A DNA stretch of 64,000 bases from Polytrichum commune (lineage: Eukaryota; Streptophyta; Polytrichopsida; Polytrichales; Polytrichaceae), in contig OX485805.1 of assembly GCA_950295325.1 (NCBI GenBank), forward strand, positions 23,113,501 to 23,177,500, written 5' to 3'. Position numbers and translations under genes: made by a program. Below are positions 1 through 13,600 of the stretch, piece by piece; within the stretch, counting starts at the first letter, position 1, and each line of letters begins with the position of its first letter. The notes beneath the pieces were generated by a model. That model had not been told where the DNA came from. It was given only the letters and a program-made list of their open reading frames with translations, and searched no databases.

Positions 1-2254
1 ATAAGCCAAAGATAGTTTCCAAGTGGAGCCATGCTCAAAAGTTTACACGCACTTAGATCCAACAATAATGTAAACTTATACTATGGTTAGAATTATTATT
101 TTTTAAATAAAATCTCTTATCTATAAAGAGAAAATTAATTGAGGCTTTAGAAAGGTTGATATGGTTTTATAAATTTATGTAGCTTGAAAAATAAAAAGCA
201 CGACAACAATGTTGGCGCAATGCCTACTTACAATCAGTAACCCACACGAAAATATATGCTCAATGTCGTCATGTTCCCGAACGGAACGAAGCCAATTAAT
301 ATCTACAAACATAGATTACTCTATAATGAATATTGTATCGTTGCAACTCTGGTTTTTTTTTGTTACCGGGTACATTGGTTATTCCATTGTACATGGTAGG
401 TGAATTTATATGAGCATTTTGACACCGGAATTAGATTCAAAGGGCTCGATATAGTCTAATGGGACCCAAGGTTGACCCCCTAACCATAAGCCTATAGAGA
501 TCATCCCCCATAGTAAAAGCCGTGTAACTAATGCTCAAGAGCACCGGGCATTGACCACGGTAAGTTCCATGAAACTTAACCCTCAAGACCATCGGGCCCT
601 AGAATCGGGCCTCACCACTTTACATGCGACAAGGTTGGGCCGGAAATAAGTTCATAAAGTGCGTCCCAATTGAGGCCTCAATCGGGCCGGTGCTCCGGCC
701 AGCCCCAGGCCGTGTATAAAGTGGCCCTTAGATGTAAGGTAGAAGAGCATCATGGTCTTAGCTACTAGTGTGGTTCAAGTCAAAAGTGGCTTTACAACTT
801 ACCCCTCCCTAGGACAACCTTTATGACGATTCTTCACCACTTCACTACACTAACTACACTAGATATTGTGTTTGGTGTCATATGGTGATTTATGCCGCCG
901 TGGTACCTTTCTAGTGGCACTTAGATTATGGATAAATTTTCAAGTATGGTCATTTTGGATAAAATCCATGTCAAGTTCCAACTATTGAAACAAGTGCATC
1001 CTAACATTTTCACTATGAAATATTGTCATAGATATCATGATTGAAGTTTGGATGAAAATCACTTAGTAAGTGACCCTAATTGCAACATTGTAAACCTACA
1101 ATGTCCAATTTTTTTAAACAATGAATAATGTTAGATTCACATTTGGTGTTGATGACATTACACGCGCGGTTTCTAATCAGTGTGGAGCATGACAAATAGA
1201 ATTGGCGACACTAAATACAATATTTAGTGTAGTACTTGTACTTACTTACATGTTTCAAGAAATCATTGATCTGCTCCAACTTGAGAGAGATGGATCATGT
1301 TCTCTCACTTACTTACATACTTACTTACTGCGGCAAAGAGAGCCTAAGACTACCACTAAATGTCATACTTAAGAAGTCGGACCATGGAAAAAGGCCATTT
1401 TCCATGGTTTGACTTCATGGTCCATGGTGTAAACCGGCCCTTACTTACACAAAATCATGCTACTGCAACCTTCCAACTCACCATCACACTGTAACAATGC
1501 AATAAAATCATGCAACTTAACCTACACTATGTACTAACTTAGGATTGGGTCACATGGGGTCCCAAATCCTAAGCCCCAAATCGCTTGAGCTCAATCCATG
1601 CGATCTCAACCGTTGAGTGCATGGAAGTTGGGAGTTACCACTTTACAAGTCCTAAGGCCCAAGTATGACATGAATGCCTACATGGCAACATTGTCTGGAG
1701 GTTCGGTTCGGGACTTGTGTTGAGAGCTGGGTCGAGCCAAATACTGTACTCAACTTGCAACACAAGCCCCGAGATTTTTTGCATGTATTAATCAAGATCC
1801 TATTAAAACCCATACTTTAATGGGCTCTTGAGGCTCTAAAGTTGAGACTTGTTGACATGAGTGAGGCTTGGGACCCCATGTGAGCTGGCCCTTACTAGCC
1901 AACAAAGCACACACACAGGGAGCTCAACTGGACAACTTAGGGAACTTTTAAGCAATGTAATTTTTTTTTGGGCTATTTATTTCCCAATTAAAAGGCTACA
2001 CATTTTTGTGGGGAGGCAATATTTGACTACATGTCCCTCTTCTTGGGCGTATGATATCACTGAAAGCTTCCCAAATTTTGGAAATATATCCCTCTTTTTT
2101 GGACGAAAGTATGAACAAATGCATTTCACTCTCAATTTCCATGCTCCATTCCGTATTATGGATGTAAATAGCTATTTCCTTTTCTCTTGAGTAGATCTAC
2201 TATCGCATAGTACACTTCTATGAAAATCAAGAAAACAAAATCCCCGAGCTCTTA
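1..2254. other. Intergenic, no gene seen
   Basis: No convincing coding region. Near 640-735 the sequence ends in a GTATAAAGTGGCCCTTAG-like stretch, similar to the ends of the Tourist-like MITEs at 34-35 kb. At 1366-1442 lies a fragment resembling the right end of the MITE at 2258-2837, with CATGGTCCATGGTGTAAACC followed by GGCCCTTA. ACTT microsatellite patches occur near 1240-1330. Confidence 0.5.
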
Positions 2255-2257
2255 TAA

Positions 2258-2837
2258 GGGGTTGATTACATTACGGATCATGAAGTCGTCCCTTGCTCTT
2301 CTAAAATATGTGATTGGCCATTGAACTCATCCCAGGATCACTTTGATTTACATCAAGAAAAAAAAATGGAAGAGTGACCATGGAACTCGAGGTCCCCAAA
2401 GGCCTATATTCAAGCCTACATTATCCACTGTTATGGTTCAACAAGTTTTGCAGTGGAAGAGGCAAAAAGGATCTCTTGCTACAAATGTTAGGGGATCATG
2501 GCAAAGAAATGCCGTTTTTAATTTTTAATTTTTTTTAATTTTTTTTAGGCCAAGCGTTTTTCATACTTACAAGAAAAGAAGGGAAGAAGAAGGGGGAGAA
2601 GGTCAAACATGAAGAAAATTCCCCAAAATGCCATTTTTAAACATATATTTTGAAAATCAGCACATCCACTTCTTGGTGCATGGTCATTTCTCTTGGTCCA
2701 CGTTCGGTTTCCACTTACTCAGGGGCTCAAAGGCTTTAAAAATGCATTTTGTGTAGAAATCAGACCATGGAAGTGTGACCATGGAAAATTGCCCTGTGAC
2801 ATGGGACAACTTCATGGTCCATGGTGTGAACAGCCCC
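2258..2837. mobile_element. 580-bp MITE with TAA target duplication
   Basis: The left end (GGGGTTGATTACAT...) and the reverse complement of the right end (GGGGCTGTTCACAC...) form an imperfect terminal inverted repeat of about 35 bp, both continuing into ATCATGAAGT or CCATGAAGT. The trinucleotide TAA stands directly on both sides (2255-2257 and 2838-2840). TWA duplications with G-rich ends suggest the PIF/Harbinger (Tourist) group. No transposase is encoded. A second partial copy begins at 63141. Confidence 0.7.
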
Positions 2838-2840
2838 TAA

Positions 2841-4153
2841 GTTCCAGTACTGCAATTTAGTTCTCATGATGTAACTTACACTAGCAGATATGTGAATCTA
2901 GTGCAATGTGTGCAGACATGTAATGATACATATGCAGCAGGCTGATCGACAGCGGCGGCTAAATCATTTCTCAGGTGTCTGGGCTCTGCACATTTCTCCA
3001 TTGATCATGGGTGGGTTATCGGCACAATTTGGGTGTTAGACGTACTGTTGATGTTCATTGTTTGATGATTTCAAGTCTTCTAGCTCAATCTTCCTTTTAC
3101 CGTTGATTAAGGGTTTCACTGCGGCAGCTTGTGGAGTTTGGGAGTTGGGTTGAGATTGAGAGACTCCATAACTACCCACAGATGGATTAGAACTACAACT
3201 TTTTACCTGCCGCCGTGTAAGGTTTATAACCTGGCACTTGAAGTGGAAACATGTACGTACATCAGTTGCTGTGATCTCAGATCGAGTAGTGTTTGGTACT
3301 GTTACCGTGAGTGGGGTGTTGATAGTTATTAGTGACGATGAGTTTACAGATTTCTGTGTTGAGGATGATGCTCATGTTGTCCAATGCAGCATAAGTTGTG
3401 AGGAGGAGGAGGAGGCGCCCTCCAGCTTGTATTTGGAAGAGTACTCTATACTAGCGGTGACTGATTGCGCCATAGATAGGTGCATAGAATAGGCTTCGTC
3501 ACTGTAGGTTCAATATGTGGGCTGTAGAGAGACTCTAGTTCTAGAACTTCAGGTAGAGCTAACCCTGCTGGAAGTTGATTCTAAGTGTACAAGTATAAAT
3601 TTGATGTTGTTGAGTGTGTTGTGTGCGCGCGCGCGCGCGCAGGTGGTGTTAACTTGAGTGGGGTTTAGGTTGCTCAAACTGTGTTTGTTTTGATTGATTC
3701 TGTGTCAATATGTTGCAGCATAACTGGGAGGCCTCCTAAATTCCAATGGATTAAGAGCAGGGAATGCGGCGCCACCTGCAGCTTCCGTTAGAATCATTGA
3801 TCATCACTTGTGGCGGACCACACGTGGGACTGCCCTAGGCTTGCTTAATTAATTACATAAACTTCAGGCTTTGATTCAAACTTGACATTCATGGAAACGA
3901 GGAGGCTCACTGTGTATCTGCAACGTTTAAGCTTAGTTTCAGAAACAATGACTGGACCATGGTGTTGGCTGTGAAGCTTTTGGGTGTATTTTGTGGTCTC
4001 ACATTGCATCGGTAATTGAATACGCCCACGGGTGGAAGTTGTTACAGGCTAGTACTCTTTCTAGGACAGCTCCAATTGCTACCTAGTATTGTTCCTAGTT
4101 GCCGCTGTACAAGCTAGCTTCGCGGTGTTGTTACAAAATTTCTTCATCTTTTT
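2841..4153. other. Upstream region of the ERD4-like gene
   Basis: No coding region can be supported. A purely alternating GC tract lies at about 3624-3640. The stretch is less AT-rich than its surroundings and may hold the promoter or an untranslated leader of the gene that starts at 4640. No TATA box was assigned. Confidence 0.35.
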
Positions 4154-4630
4154 TAGCACCGGCACTTGCAGGGTTTAGGATGGTGATGAAATTGTTGAGT
4201 GACGCTCCTGCTTCACAAGAGGTCAAGATCATCATCATCAAGAGGGAAGGGTTAACACCTTGTGATGTGCAGATGCTTCCGGGTCACATTTGGTAGAGAG
4301 AGAGAGGGAGAGAGAGGACTTCTGGGACTAATTTGAAGCTCCTGTAAAGAGAAGTGATTTGTAGAGCCTAGCTTCGCAGTCAGTTGGTGGAAGGAATTTT
4401 TAGCACCGGGACTTGCAGGGCTTAGGGTGATGAAATCATTGAGTGGCGCTCCAGCTTCACAGAGTTCAAGATCATCACCGAGAGGGAAGGAAGGGTTAAG
4501 TACACCTTGTCATGGTGACATGATTTGTGAGTAAGAACATCGAGAGGGAGGGAGGAATTGGTGGAACTAATAATCTGAAGCTCCTGCTGGAAGAGAAGAG
4601 AAAAAAAAGACCAGTGATTTGCATCATTGA
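4154..4630 (+). repeat. Tandem duplication just before the ERD4-like start codon
   Basis: Two imperfect head-to-tail copies, about 4154-4398 and 4401-4630. Both begin TAGCACCGG(C/G)ACTTGCAGGG and run through matching blocks (GCTCCTGCTTCACA or GCTCCAGCTTCACA, a GAGAGGGA-rich patch, GAAGCTCCTG, AGTGATTTG) up to ten bases before the ATG. The second copy is the immediate leader, so the duplication probably doubled part of the promoter or 5' UTR. Confidence 0.75.
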
Positions 4631-4639
4631 GGGTTTGCA

Positions 4640-7600
4640 ATGACTGCGACTTCGGCCTTCGTGACATCGCTCCTGACCTCGTTCGCCATCTTCTGCGGCT
4701 TGGTGGCGGCCTTCACGTTCCTGTCGAAATGGAGAGGCAACTTCAACATCTACTACCCGGCCAGGATTCTTGCAGGGATCGGTCCACCGGGGTCAGCGAA
4801 GCGCAGAAACCCCTTCACTTGGGCCAAGGAGGCGTTTATGACTTCGGAGGAGGAGCTTATCCATGTTGCGGGTCTCGATGCTGCCACCTACCTCAAGTTC
4901 TTCTCTACCGGTGGGTTGCAGGGTTAATCTCACGCTTTCTTTTTTCTTCCCATTCCGGTGCTGCTTTGGTTGTCACATTTTGCTGCAGTTATTTAGGTTT
5001 GTGTCAACACCATAAATCTTGTAAGCACCATCGGAGACCAAAACACAAACCCCGCACACAGAAACGCATCGGAGTTCCAGCTGCTTCTCATCCTCATTCC
5101 TATGGAATATTTCCAGGTCTAAATTTGGTGTCTCGAGCATTGTCGTTGAAAGAGAGAGGAATGGATTCTAAGCCTTTCCATTCCGGTGCTGCTTTTGATT
5201 GCCACATTTTGCTGCATTTTATTAGTTTTGTGTCAACACCATAAAACCAAGCACCTGCAGAGACAAATATGACCTCACACACAGACATACATCTGAGTTC
5301 TAACTTCTCATCCTTATTCCTTTGGAAAGTTCTGGGTCTCAATTTGACGTCGGGAGCATTGTGAGAAGAGAGAGAGTGCGAGATGAATTCTAAGCTTATG
5401 CGAGGAGGGTGTTGCCTTCTGAGGACAGGCTACGTAGCTTGAGATTCCTTCCTGGGTTTATGGTGTTAAGTTTATCACTCGGGTTGTTGAGAAGAGCAAC
5501 TTGTAAACTCGAAGTCCACCTCCTCGATCTTCCTTTTCTGTTCTGGAGCTTCCAGTGCCGCTTGGCACATTTTCTGCGGCCTTTTGGATTTGTGTGAACA
5601 ACTTAATACCACGCACCTTTCGGAGACCAAAACACAAACAAAGGCAAAGACATAGAGACACACACACAAGCACACATTTGAGTTCTAACTTCTCATTCTG
5701 ATTCCTATGGAACATTAGTAAATCTAAATTTAGCGTCTCGAGCATTGTGAGTGGAGAACAATCGAAAAGAATCAGAAGAATAATTTTGTCACTCTCAATG
5801 TATACAAAGGCCTCAATGTCTCAGGAATCAATCAAAGAAATATTACTTTTCAAGTTACATTGTAGGTTCTTTATGGCTTAAACACTTCCAATCTGAAACA
5901 GCTGGTAAGTTGCAATTTGGATATGAAACCGAACGGGGAAGAGACTTCATCGAAATTAATTTGTAATTTCGAAATACCTTGATGTTGAGTCTGAGTCTGA
6001 TTATATTGCTGTTGGTGGTAAAGTTAATGACTTGGAAATTAAGGAACCATCAGTTACAGGTCGTTGATGAGTGCCTTCTCTGTAAAAACCAAAATACAGT
6101 AGTGAGGTGACAATCTCATGCAGTGAAGTTACCGTGAATTAGAAAACTTAAACACAAATTTTGACCTAATTGTTTTTCAAAGTTTCTCACAATTCTTTTG
6201 GCACCCTAATTCCTGATGGTGTTGGTTTGTGGGTAAAATACTTGGAAAATAACAGTTCTGGAGATTTGCACATACTCGGCTTTGTTTTGCGTCCCGGTGC
6301 TGATACCTATTGCCGCAACAAGCCGCAACAACGAGGTGCAGTTCCAAAAAAACAACAACAACACTTACGAGCCTTTCGACAATCTTGCCATGGGAAACAT
6401 TGAGGTGGGCAGATAATTTATCCTCATTCAAAAAATTGAATTGCAACACTTGGCGATGGACTGATTTGTTTTGATAACTTGTAGCTTACCGAGCACGAAT
6501 TCTTCCAAATTATGCACCACCGCTACAAATACTGCCGGACTTTATTTTCATATTTGCTAGAGCTGGCCAGGAATGATGACTACAACATATTCATTTATTT
6601 TATGTAAATTAAATATATTTATCAGGAGGCTATAGAATTTATTTATTTTTAAATGTTTTCCGCTTGCAGAGTGCGAGCACAAAACTGTGGGCATTTCTTT
6701 TGGGCACCTATTGGGTGTCAATAGTGACATATTATGTGCTGGTGAAACAATATAAACACATGATTCACCTCCGGGGTAAGGAGCAAGCCCATGAGAAGGC
6801 CAGGCCTCAACAGTATGTGTGTTTAGTGCGTGACATCCCAGCTCCTCCGAAACACATGAGCCGAGCTGAGCAAGTGGATGCATTCTTCCGGAAACTTCAT
6901 CCGGACACTTATGAAAGTTGCACAATTGTGACCAACCTGAGTAAGGTATGTGGGTGTTATTTGGTTTGCATTTCATGTTCTCCAACTTCTACTGATTAGT
7001 TTTAAATAACAAAGTGTTTGTGTTGCATTACCAAATCTACGACGAAACATCTGCAAAAACCAGATTGAAAATCAGACTTCCCCTAATTTAGTTATGGTCA
7101 TCGGAAGTGCATGTTTGTTGATTCCTTCACTGGATACATAGGTCCTCCCAATTGTGTTCACTGTTGAGTGTGGAGTAATAATTAATAGCTGAAGATGTAA
7201 TCCAATCTCTTTGAAACATGTGTCTTTATGATGTTTGCTCTTTGATCCTCACTAAAACCACATACCAATCAAATATAGGGGTCCGATTAAGACCCATCTA
7301 CCTTAATGTGTGTGTTTGTTTGTGCCCAGTCTGCACAAGGTAAATGGGTCTGGTTAATATCTCCGACTAGCCCACTTCTCCTAAGATATGAAACACGTGA
7401 TTAGTACGAGATGGTTAGCAAATTGAAATCGTGGCAGTATGCACTTTCCTCATAATTTTAGAAGCTCATATGAATGTCTTATTCATCATCAAAGTGATGA
7501 TTCTTGCGCTCATTAAATGAGTCAAATAGCCCCCCCCCCCCAATTATGTCGACTGTTGAGCCTAGGATGGTTATCATGTAATCCAATTTCTTTCAAACAC

Positions 7601-10600
7601 ATGTCTTTTGGATATCCATTTTTGGAGCCACACTTAACTGCTCAGAAAAAGGCATCTGATTAAGATAAGCGACCGAATTAGGTACGGCTATTTTTATCTT
7701 GATTCATCAAGAAGTTCATTCGTTGAATACATTCAGATAGGTAACAAGGGAAATGACACAATTTTGACATGTGTCGAATTTTTTGTACCGACACCTCCAT
7801 TGTAGTCAGTTTTGTGCGTATGGCCATATACTTTGTTAACATGCTCCTTGATATATTTCCCTAGGGGCCACACACTTGTTAGAACGACCACAATATGTAA
7901 GGCGTCAACTAGGCTCTGACAAGTTAGCCAAGATTATTAGTTCTAACACATAGCTAAGACTTGCTCTTCTTCATGTGTGCGATGAAAAATCAAAGTTTTG
8001 GCAGGTCGTGTGATCATGTGACTCATCTCTGTGGTTGATTTAACAAGTCCCTTTCCCTATTGACAAACCATTTTGAGAAGCTTTCTGTTGCTGAAAATGA
8101 TGCGCAATTGCAAAGCTATAATCATCTTGGGGTGAAATCACGCCCAAACCAAGCTGTAAATGTTACAGGGTTTTTGGCTTGAGGTGTTCATGAACGCATG
8201 CCATGTGAAGACCCTTTTACCTAGTCTAAGTAACAAATGACATGATTTGTGTATAAGAAACTCATAACAACTTTTGCACCTAGGTTGAGAAATAATATCT
8301 CATTCATGTCCAAGTATGTAGTTATCGAGTGAGACTTGTGAAGTTGGATCCAGCAAGGGACTAAGAACTTGGGAATCAAGAACAACATGAATGCGAAAAA
8401 AGATCGGACTACTGGACCGTTGCAAAGTAGAGTCATGTGGAAAGTCTTGGGATCAAACTTGCATTGAGTTGGCTAAAACATGAGTTTGAGAGCATAACCA
8501 TAAAGCCCCCCAAGCTTTCTTAAGGCTTGAATCAACAAGTTCAAAGAGTGGCATCAGGCTATTATTAAAAACCGATTTTTAGCTTGGCATACTAGGACGG
8601 GTTGGCCAAGGCTCAAGCTATCCTTGCATAGGCTGATCCAGGATTTAGGGGGGTGACGGCCCCATGGGCTAATCCTATTTCAGATCCTAAAGTTTTCTTG
8701 AAGTTTTTGGGATGGTCAGAGGAGGTCTAAGAAGTGTCACCCACCTTCAAATTGAAGCTCAGACACACAACGGACTCTTAATAGAAATTTCTCTCAGAGA
8801 AGGATAAAACCCACAATTTTGTCTCTCTTTGAGAGACTTTACACTTAACTCTAGTACATCAATTAATAGCAGACATTAGATTGCAACCCTAGATTGTTAT
8901 AAGTTTATGATTTTGAAGCAGCTGCAAACACTCAAATGTAGTTCAGAGGATTTATAATTGCAAACATTTCTTCCTTGAGCAGATAACAAAAGTATGGTCC
9001 AAGTACAAGGCGGCTAAGAAAAACCTGGAGCACGCGGAAGCCGTGTATGAGGAGTCGAAGACACAGACGAATCCTGAAGGTACTCGGCCAATGCACAAAA
9101 CAGGTTTTCTGGGGCTACGTGGTCCCAAAGTGGACTCCCTAAACATTTATGCAGAAGAGGTCAAGGACTTGGCTCAGAAGGTGGAGGCAGAGCAACGACG
9201 AACACGGGAGGAGGAACAACTCTCTGCAGCTTTCGTTTTTTTTAATAATCGACGATCCGCCGCAGAGGCTTCACAGGTTGATTCCAAAAGCAATTTCTAG
9301 ACTTCCACTGTTGATGCTTATGAAGTACATAGATTGTGATCCCCAATTTTGGAACCTGGGAAGGGAGTGACCTCCCTGGAGTGTCAAGGGAGGTCACTCC
9401 CTTGTCAAGTTCAAATCCATGTGTGCTAAACATAAGTAACGTAGAGGCGCTGTAGATGGATATTTTTCTCTTTGTACCCACTTGTGATAGAATATGAAAC
9501 ACACAATTAGTGTGAGATGAGTAGTGAATCCAAATCGTGCCTGTAGTCATTTGTCTCATAGCTTCTGGAGCTCATATTAATATCTTATTCATCGTCAAAG
9601 TGAAGATTCTCATGTTCATTGAGTAGTCATATAGGTCCTCCAATCCTGCTGACTATTGGGCCTAGAACTATTTTGAGCACGCACTCCAATCCTTTTTAAA
9701 CACATGTCTTTTTGTGTCTGTTCTTAGATTTGCACCTAACCACATACCACTCAAACATAGGTGTCCAGATTGTTGCCATGTTCGATTTAGGCACATCTAC
9801 CTTATCTAAGTACTATGTGATACACATTTGGGATGGTATCTAGTATGTACTAAAAGATGTAACCAAAATTTGCTAAATTCTTTTTTTCATGTAAAACTCG
9901 CCGTTTTCAAGTATAATCATGTAAAAATTAACTTGGCAAATTACTCAATAAATAACCCTCCGCCCACCCTCTGCACCAGGCGGGTGGGGGTTTCACTTCA
10001 TCAAACCTTCTACCAAACCCCAGACTAGTAGATTTCATGTTTCTGAGGGGTGTGAAAATCGGCATTTATTTCCAGATTGCAGTCTCTGGGCAATGCTCAC
10101 CTCTCTTAATTACAAGGTGGTCTTTTTGCCCTTTTTGGAGATGGGTCTTCAATGGTTACTTTTTCTAACTATTCCACTTCTCCTAGGATATGCAACATGC
10201 ACATGAGATGAATAGCAAATCCAAAACAAGGCCATAGCCGCTCTCCTCATAATTTTCGGAGCTCATATGAATATCTTAAAGTGAAGATTCTCATGCTTAT
10301 TATATGGTCATATAGGTCCCCCAACTATGTTGACTATTGAGCTTAGAATGGTTGATGTATTGTGAACATGTAGTCCCATCTCTTTTAAGCACATGTCTTT
10401 TTGGTGTCCGTTCTTGGGTCCACACCTAACCACACACCACTCAAATATAGGTGTTCGATTAAGATAAGTAACTGTACTAGGCACTTCTATCTTAGACTTA
10501 ACATTGGGTCCCTGTTGCCAACATGATCACAGTATCTTTTTACTCTTCAAGCCATCCTCTTGCTATTTGAAACTCAAATGAATTAATATGGCTCGTTTGA

Positions 10601-13600
10601 TGCAGGTGGTGCATGCGCCGTATGCGATGCAATGGCAAGTGTTTCCAGCACCTGAGCCTCGTGAAATCGTGTGGAAAAACCTTGCAACACCTGTGTATCA
10701 AAGAATGCTGCGTCAGTTCCTCGTGTATTCAGCGGTTTTCATGACAGTTTTATTTTACATGATTCCAATCGCCCTTATTTCCTCCCTCACTACCCTCTCA
10801 AACCTTGTCAAGATCCTCCCCTTCATCAAAGTTATTGTCAACTATGGGCCCATCAACACCGTCCTTCAAGTGAGTCTTCTTCGATCCTATTCTCACCAGG
10901 CTAATTAATGGTTTTGGTGTACAGAGGCGTGTGTCATTTGGATATTTTCTCTCTGCACCCACTTCTCGAAGGATGTGAAACATGCAAATAGTGTGAGATT
11001 TTTAGCAAATCCAAATTGCGTCCTTAGCCATTTGACTCTTAATTTATGGAGTTCATATGAATATTTTAGTCATTATGAAAGTGAAGATTCTCAAGCTCAT
11101 TAAGTGGTCACCCCAAGTGTGTTGACTATTGGGCAGAGAGTTGTGAGCATATTTTGAGGAAGCTCCAATCATTTTTTAACACATGTCTGTTTGGTGTCTG
11201 TTCTTGGATCCACACCTAACCACATACCACTCAAATATGGGTGTCCATATTCTTGCTATGTTGGATTTTAGGTATGTCTAGAGAGAATCAAGCACATAGA
11301 GGGAAAAACATCATGTGGTTTGACATGTTTGATTTGGTGCAACAGTGAAAATATTATACTGATGTATAGGTTTTTCTTCATTTATAGGCCTACTTGCCGC
11401 AGCTCGCGCTTCTAATTTTCCTTAGTCTGCTGCCATCACTGCTAATGTTCCTGTCACGACTCGAGGGAATTCCTTCTCAAAGCCAGTTGGTTCGCGCAAC
11501 ATCTGGAAAATATTTCTACTTTGTAGTTTTCAATGTGTTCATTGGGGTCACACTTTTTGGGACTATCTTTTCCTCTCTGGCTGGTTTTACCGAGCTCCTC
11601 AACTCCAAAAACTTCTCTGTGAGCAGTGTGGTGACTCTCTTTGGAACTAAGCTACCACCCATGGCTGCTTACTACATCACCTATGTTGCCCTCCAGTAAG
11701 TTTTAAACTTTCTCCATAATTCTATATCTAATTCTGATTCTAATCCCAAGTCGACAGCAAATTAAAAAACAAGTTGGAGAACAGGCATAGACTCCTCTCT
11801 TTAGATTGCAAGTCCCTTAAGGGCCAAAAAGACAATGAAAATTACTCAAACCTTGTACCACAATAATCATTCAAGGCCATTAATGTGGGTTGTTGGTGAA
11901 TAGTGTGGGCCACACTAAATTAGATGCTTAGTGTAGGTTAAGTGTAGTTTTAATGCCACACTAAATTAGTTGTTAAATCAGTACACCGTGTCTGGTATTT
12001 GAAGTCATGTACAGTATTGGCTAACCATCTCCACTAGATGCCAGAGGCGTAGTAGTGTCATATATGCTAATTGTCAACATAACACTATTTGCCAACATAA
12101 CACTATTTGCCAACCTAAGTAACTTTTTCAAGTGCATAATTATTTAAGGTATGAAATTTAGCTTAGCACATTGGAGTGCTTTGAGATGATAGTTCCTTGT
12201 TTTAGTATGCAAGAGAAAGTTGTTATTGACCATACTAATGCCAAGTGCCATGTGTTCACAATTGTGCAATCTGGGCATATACTTAGGTCTGATAATATTA
12301 TGGAGCACACTAATGCCAAGATATTAGTAAGCACACTAATGTTGTGTGTCATGAGGTTGCACTAACAGTCAAGTTGTTGGTCGTTAGTCTAACCTAGCAT
12401 AGGCCTCATAATAGTGCAAGTGACACTATTATGCAGGTGACACGAAATACCATAAATGGTGTATTGGTCACAATGGTTGTTCTGAACGAAGAAGAATAAT
12501 CCCTATCTGACTGCTGATATAGGATAGGGTAGTCCATCTCAAAATTCATGTAAAAAATGCGGTTGTATGATCCAGTAAAATGGTCTGCTAACAAGTTTCA
12601 TTTCATTTTGTCTGCTAGGTTTTTTGTTGGCTATGGGTTGGAGCTGTCTCGCCTAGTCCCGCTGATCATCTACCATTTGAAGTGCAAATTCCTCATCAAG
12701 ACAGACAAGGAACTGGAGGAAGCATGGGCCCCTGGGCCTTTCACTTATGAAACTTTGGTGCCAAGTGACATGTTGATTGTAATGATCAGCTTGGCCTACT
12801 CGGTTATCGCCCCTTTGATTCTTCTGTTTGCTATTCTCTACTTTGGCATCGGCTGGATTGTTCTCCGTAACCAGGTATTACATGTTCCCCATACACCTGC
12901 CGTTGTTATTTACCAGGACATTAATGGGGTCTGTTGGATGAAGACACCGATTATGGTATTTAGTGCTACTTGCACTTTGGAATTATGCAATGCTATAACT
13001 TTGTGCTGTAGATTTGAGTGCTTACAAATAGGTAGTTTGGACATTATAGCACATAAATGGCCTTGCTTGGTGAAAACCTACATACTTAATATAAAGTTCT
13101 AGCATTGCAAAATTCCAACTAGTAAGCGACACTAAATACCATATACTGTGTAGTCCAGTTTGTGATCAGTCCTTCCAAATTTGGCAACTTTACACTCTGG
13201 CCAACGACTAAGACCATGAAGTTGTGAGAGCCCTTGACCCTCATCCAAAGTCTGTACCATGGAAAATTTGATTTTGAATTTTCTGAGGTCACAGGCCTTT
13301 AAGTGTACTGTGAACACATACACGGTGACCAGGCTCTCATTGGGATGCTATCTCATTACCGTTCTCATCAAGTAGGCCCTTCAAGACAAGAAGAAGATTA
13401 TAATAAATCAAGGGTCGTGTATTTTGATGCGTCATGGTCTCCCAGTTTTGAGGTGGGATTAATGCAAAATATGGCATAAGACCATGAAACATTTTCCATT
13501 TCATGCCATGTAGCTTGGACTCCATGTATGTTTGTCATCCATTCAAGTTTCCTTGGTTCCGTAGGCCCTCAAGCTCTACTTAATAATCATATAGGTCGTT

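Noticed and set aside
3129..3492. Overlapping small frames upstream of the ERD4-like gene
   Set aside because: Low-complexity Glu run, overlapping frames and no homologue recognised.
4627..5244. 205-codon + strand frame overlapping ERD4-like exon 1
   Set aside because: It is out of phase with the exon and runs into intron repeats, whereas the frame from 4640 carries the family N-terminus.
4951..5757. CRISPR-like array
   Set aside because: The repeats are long, diverged and lie in a plant intron; spacing does not fit.
12875..13102. Extension of ERD4-like exon 7 past 12874
   Set aside because: The open frame runs on into a palindromic MITE; a good donor site and the family sequence end the exon at 12874.
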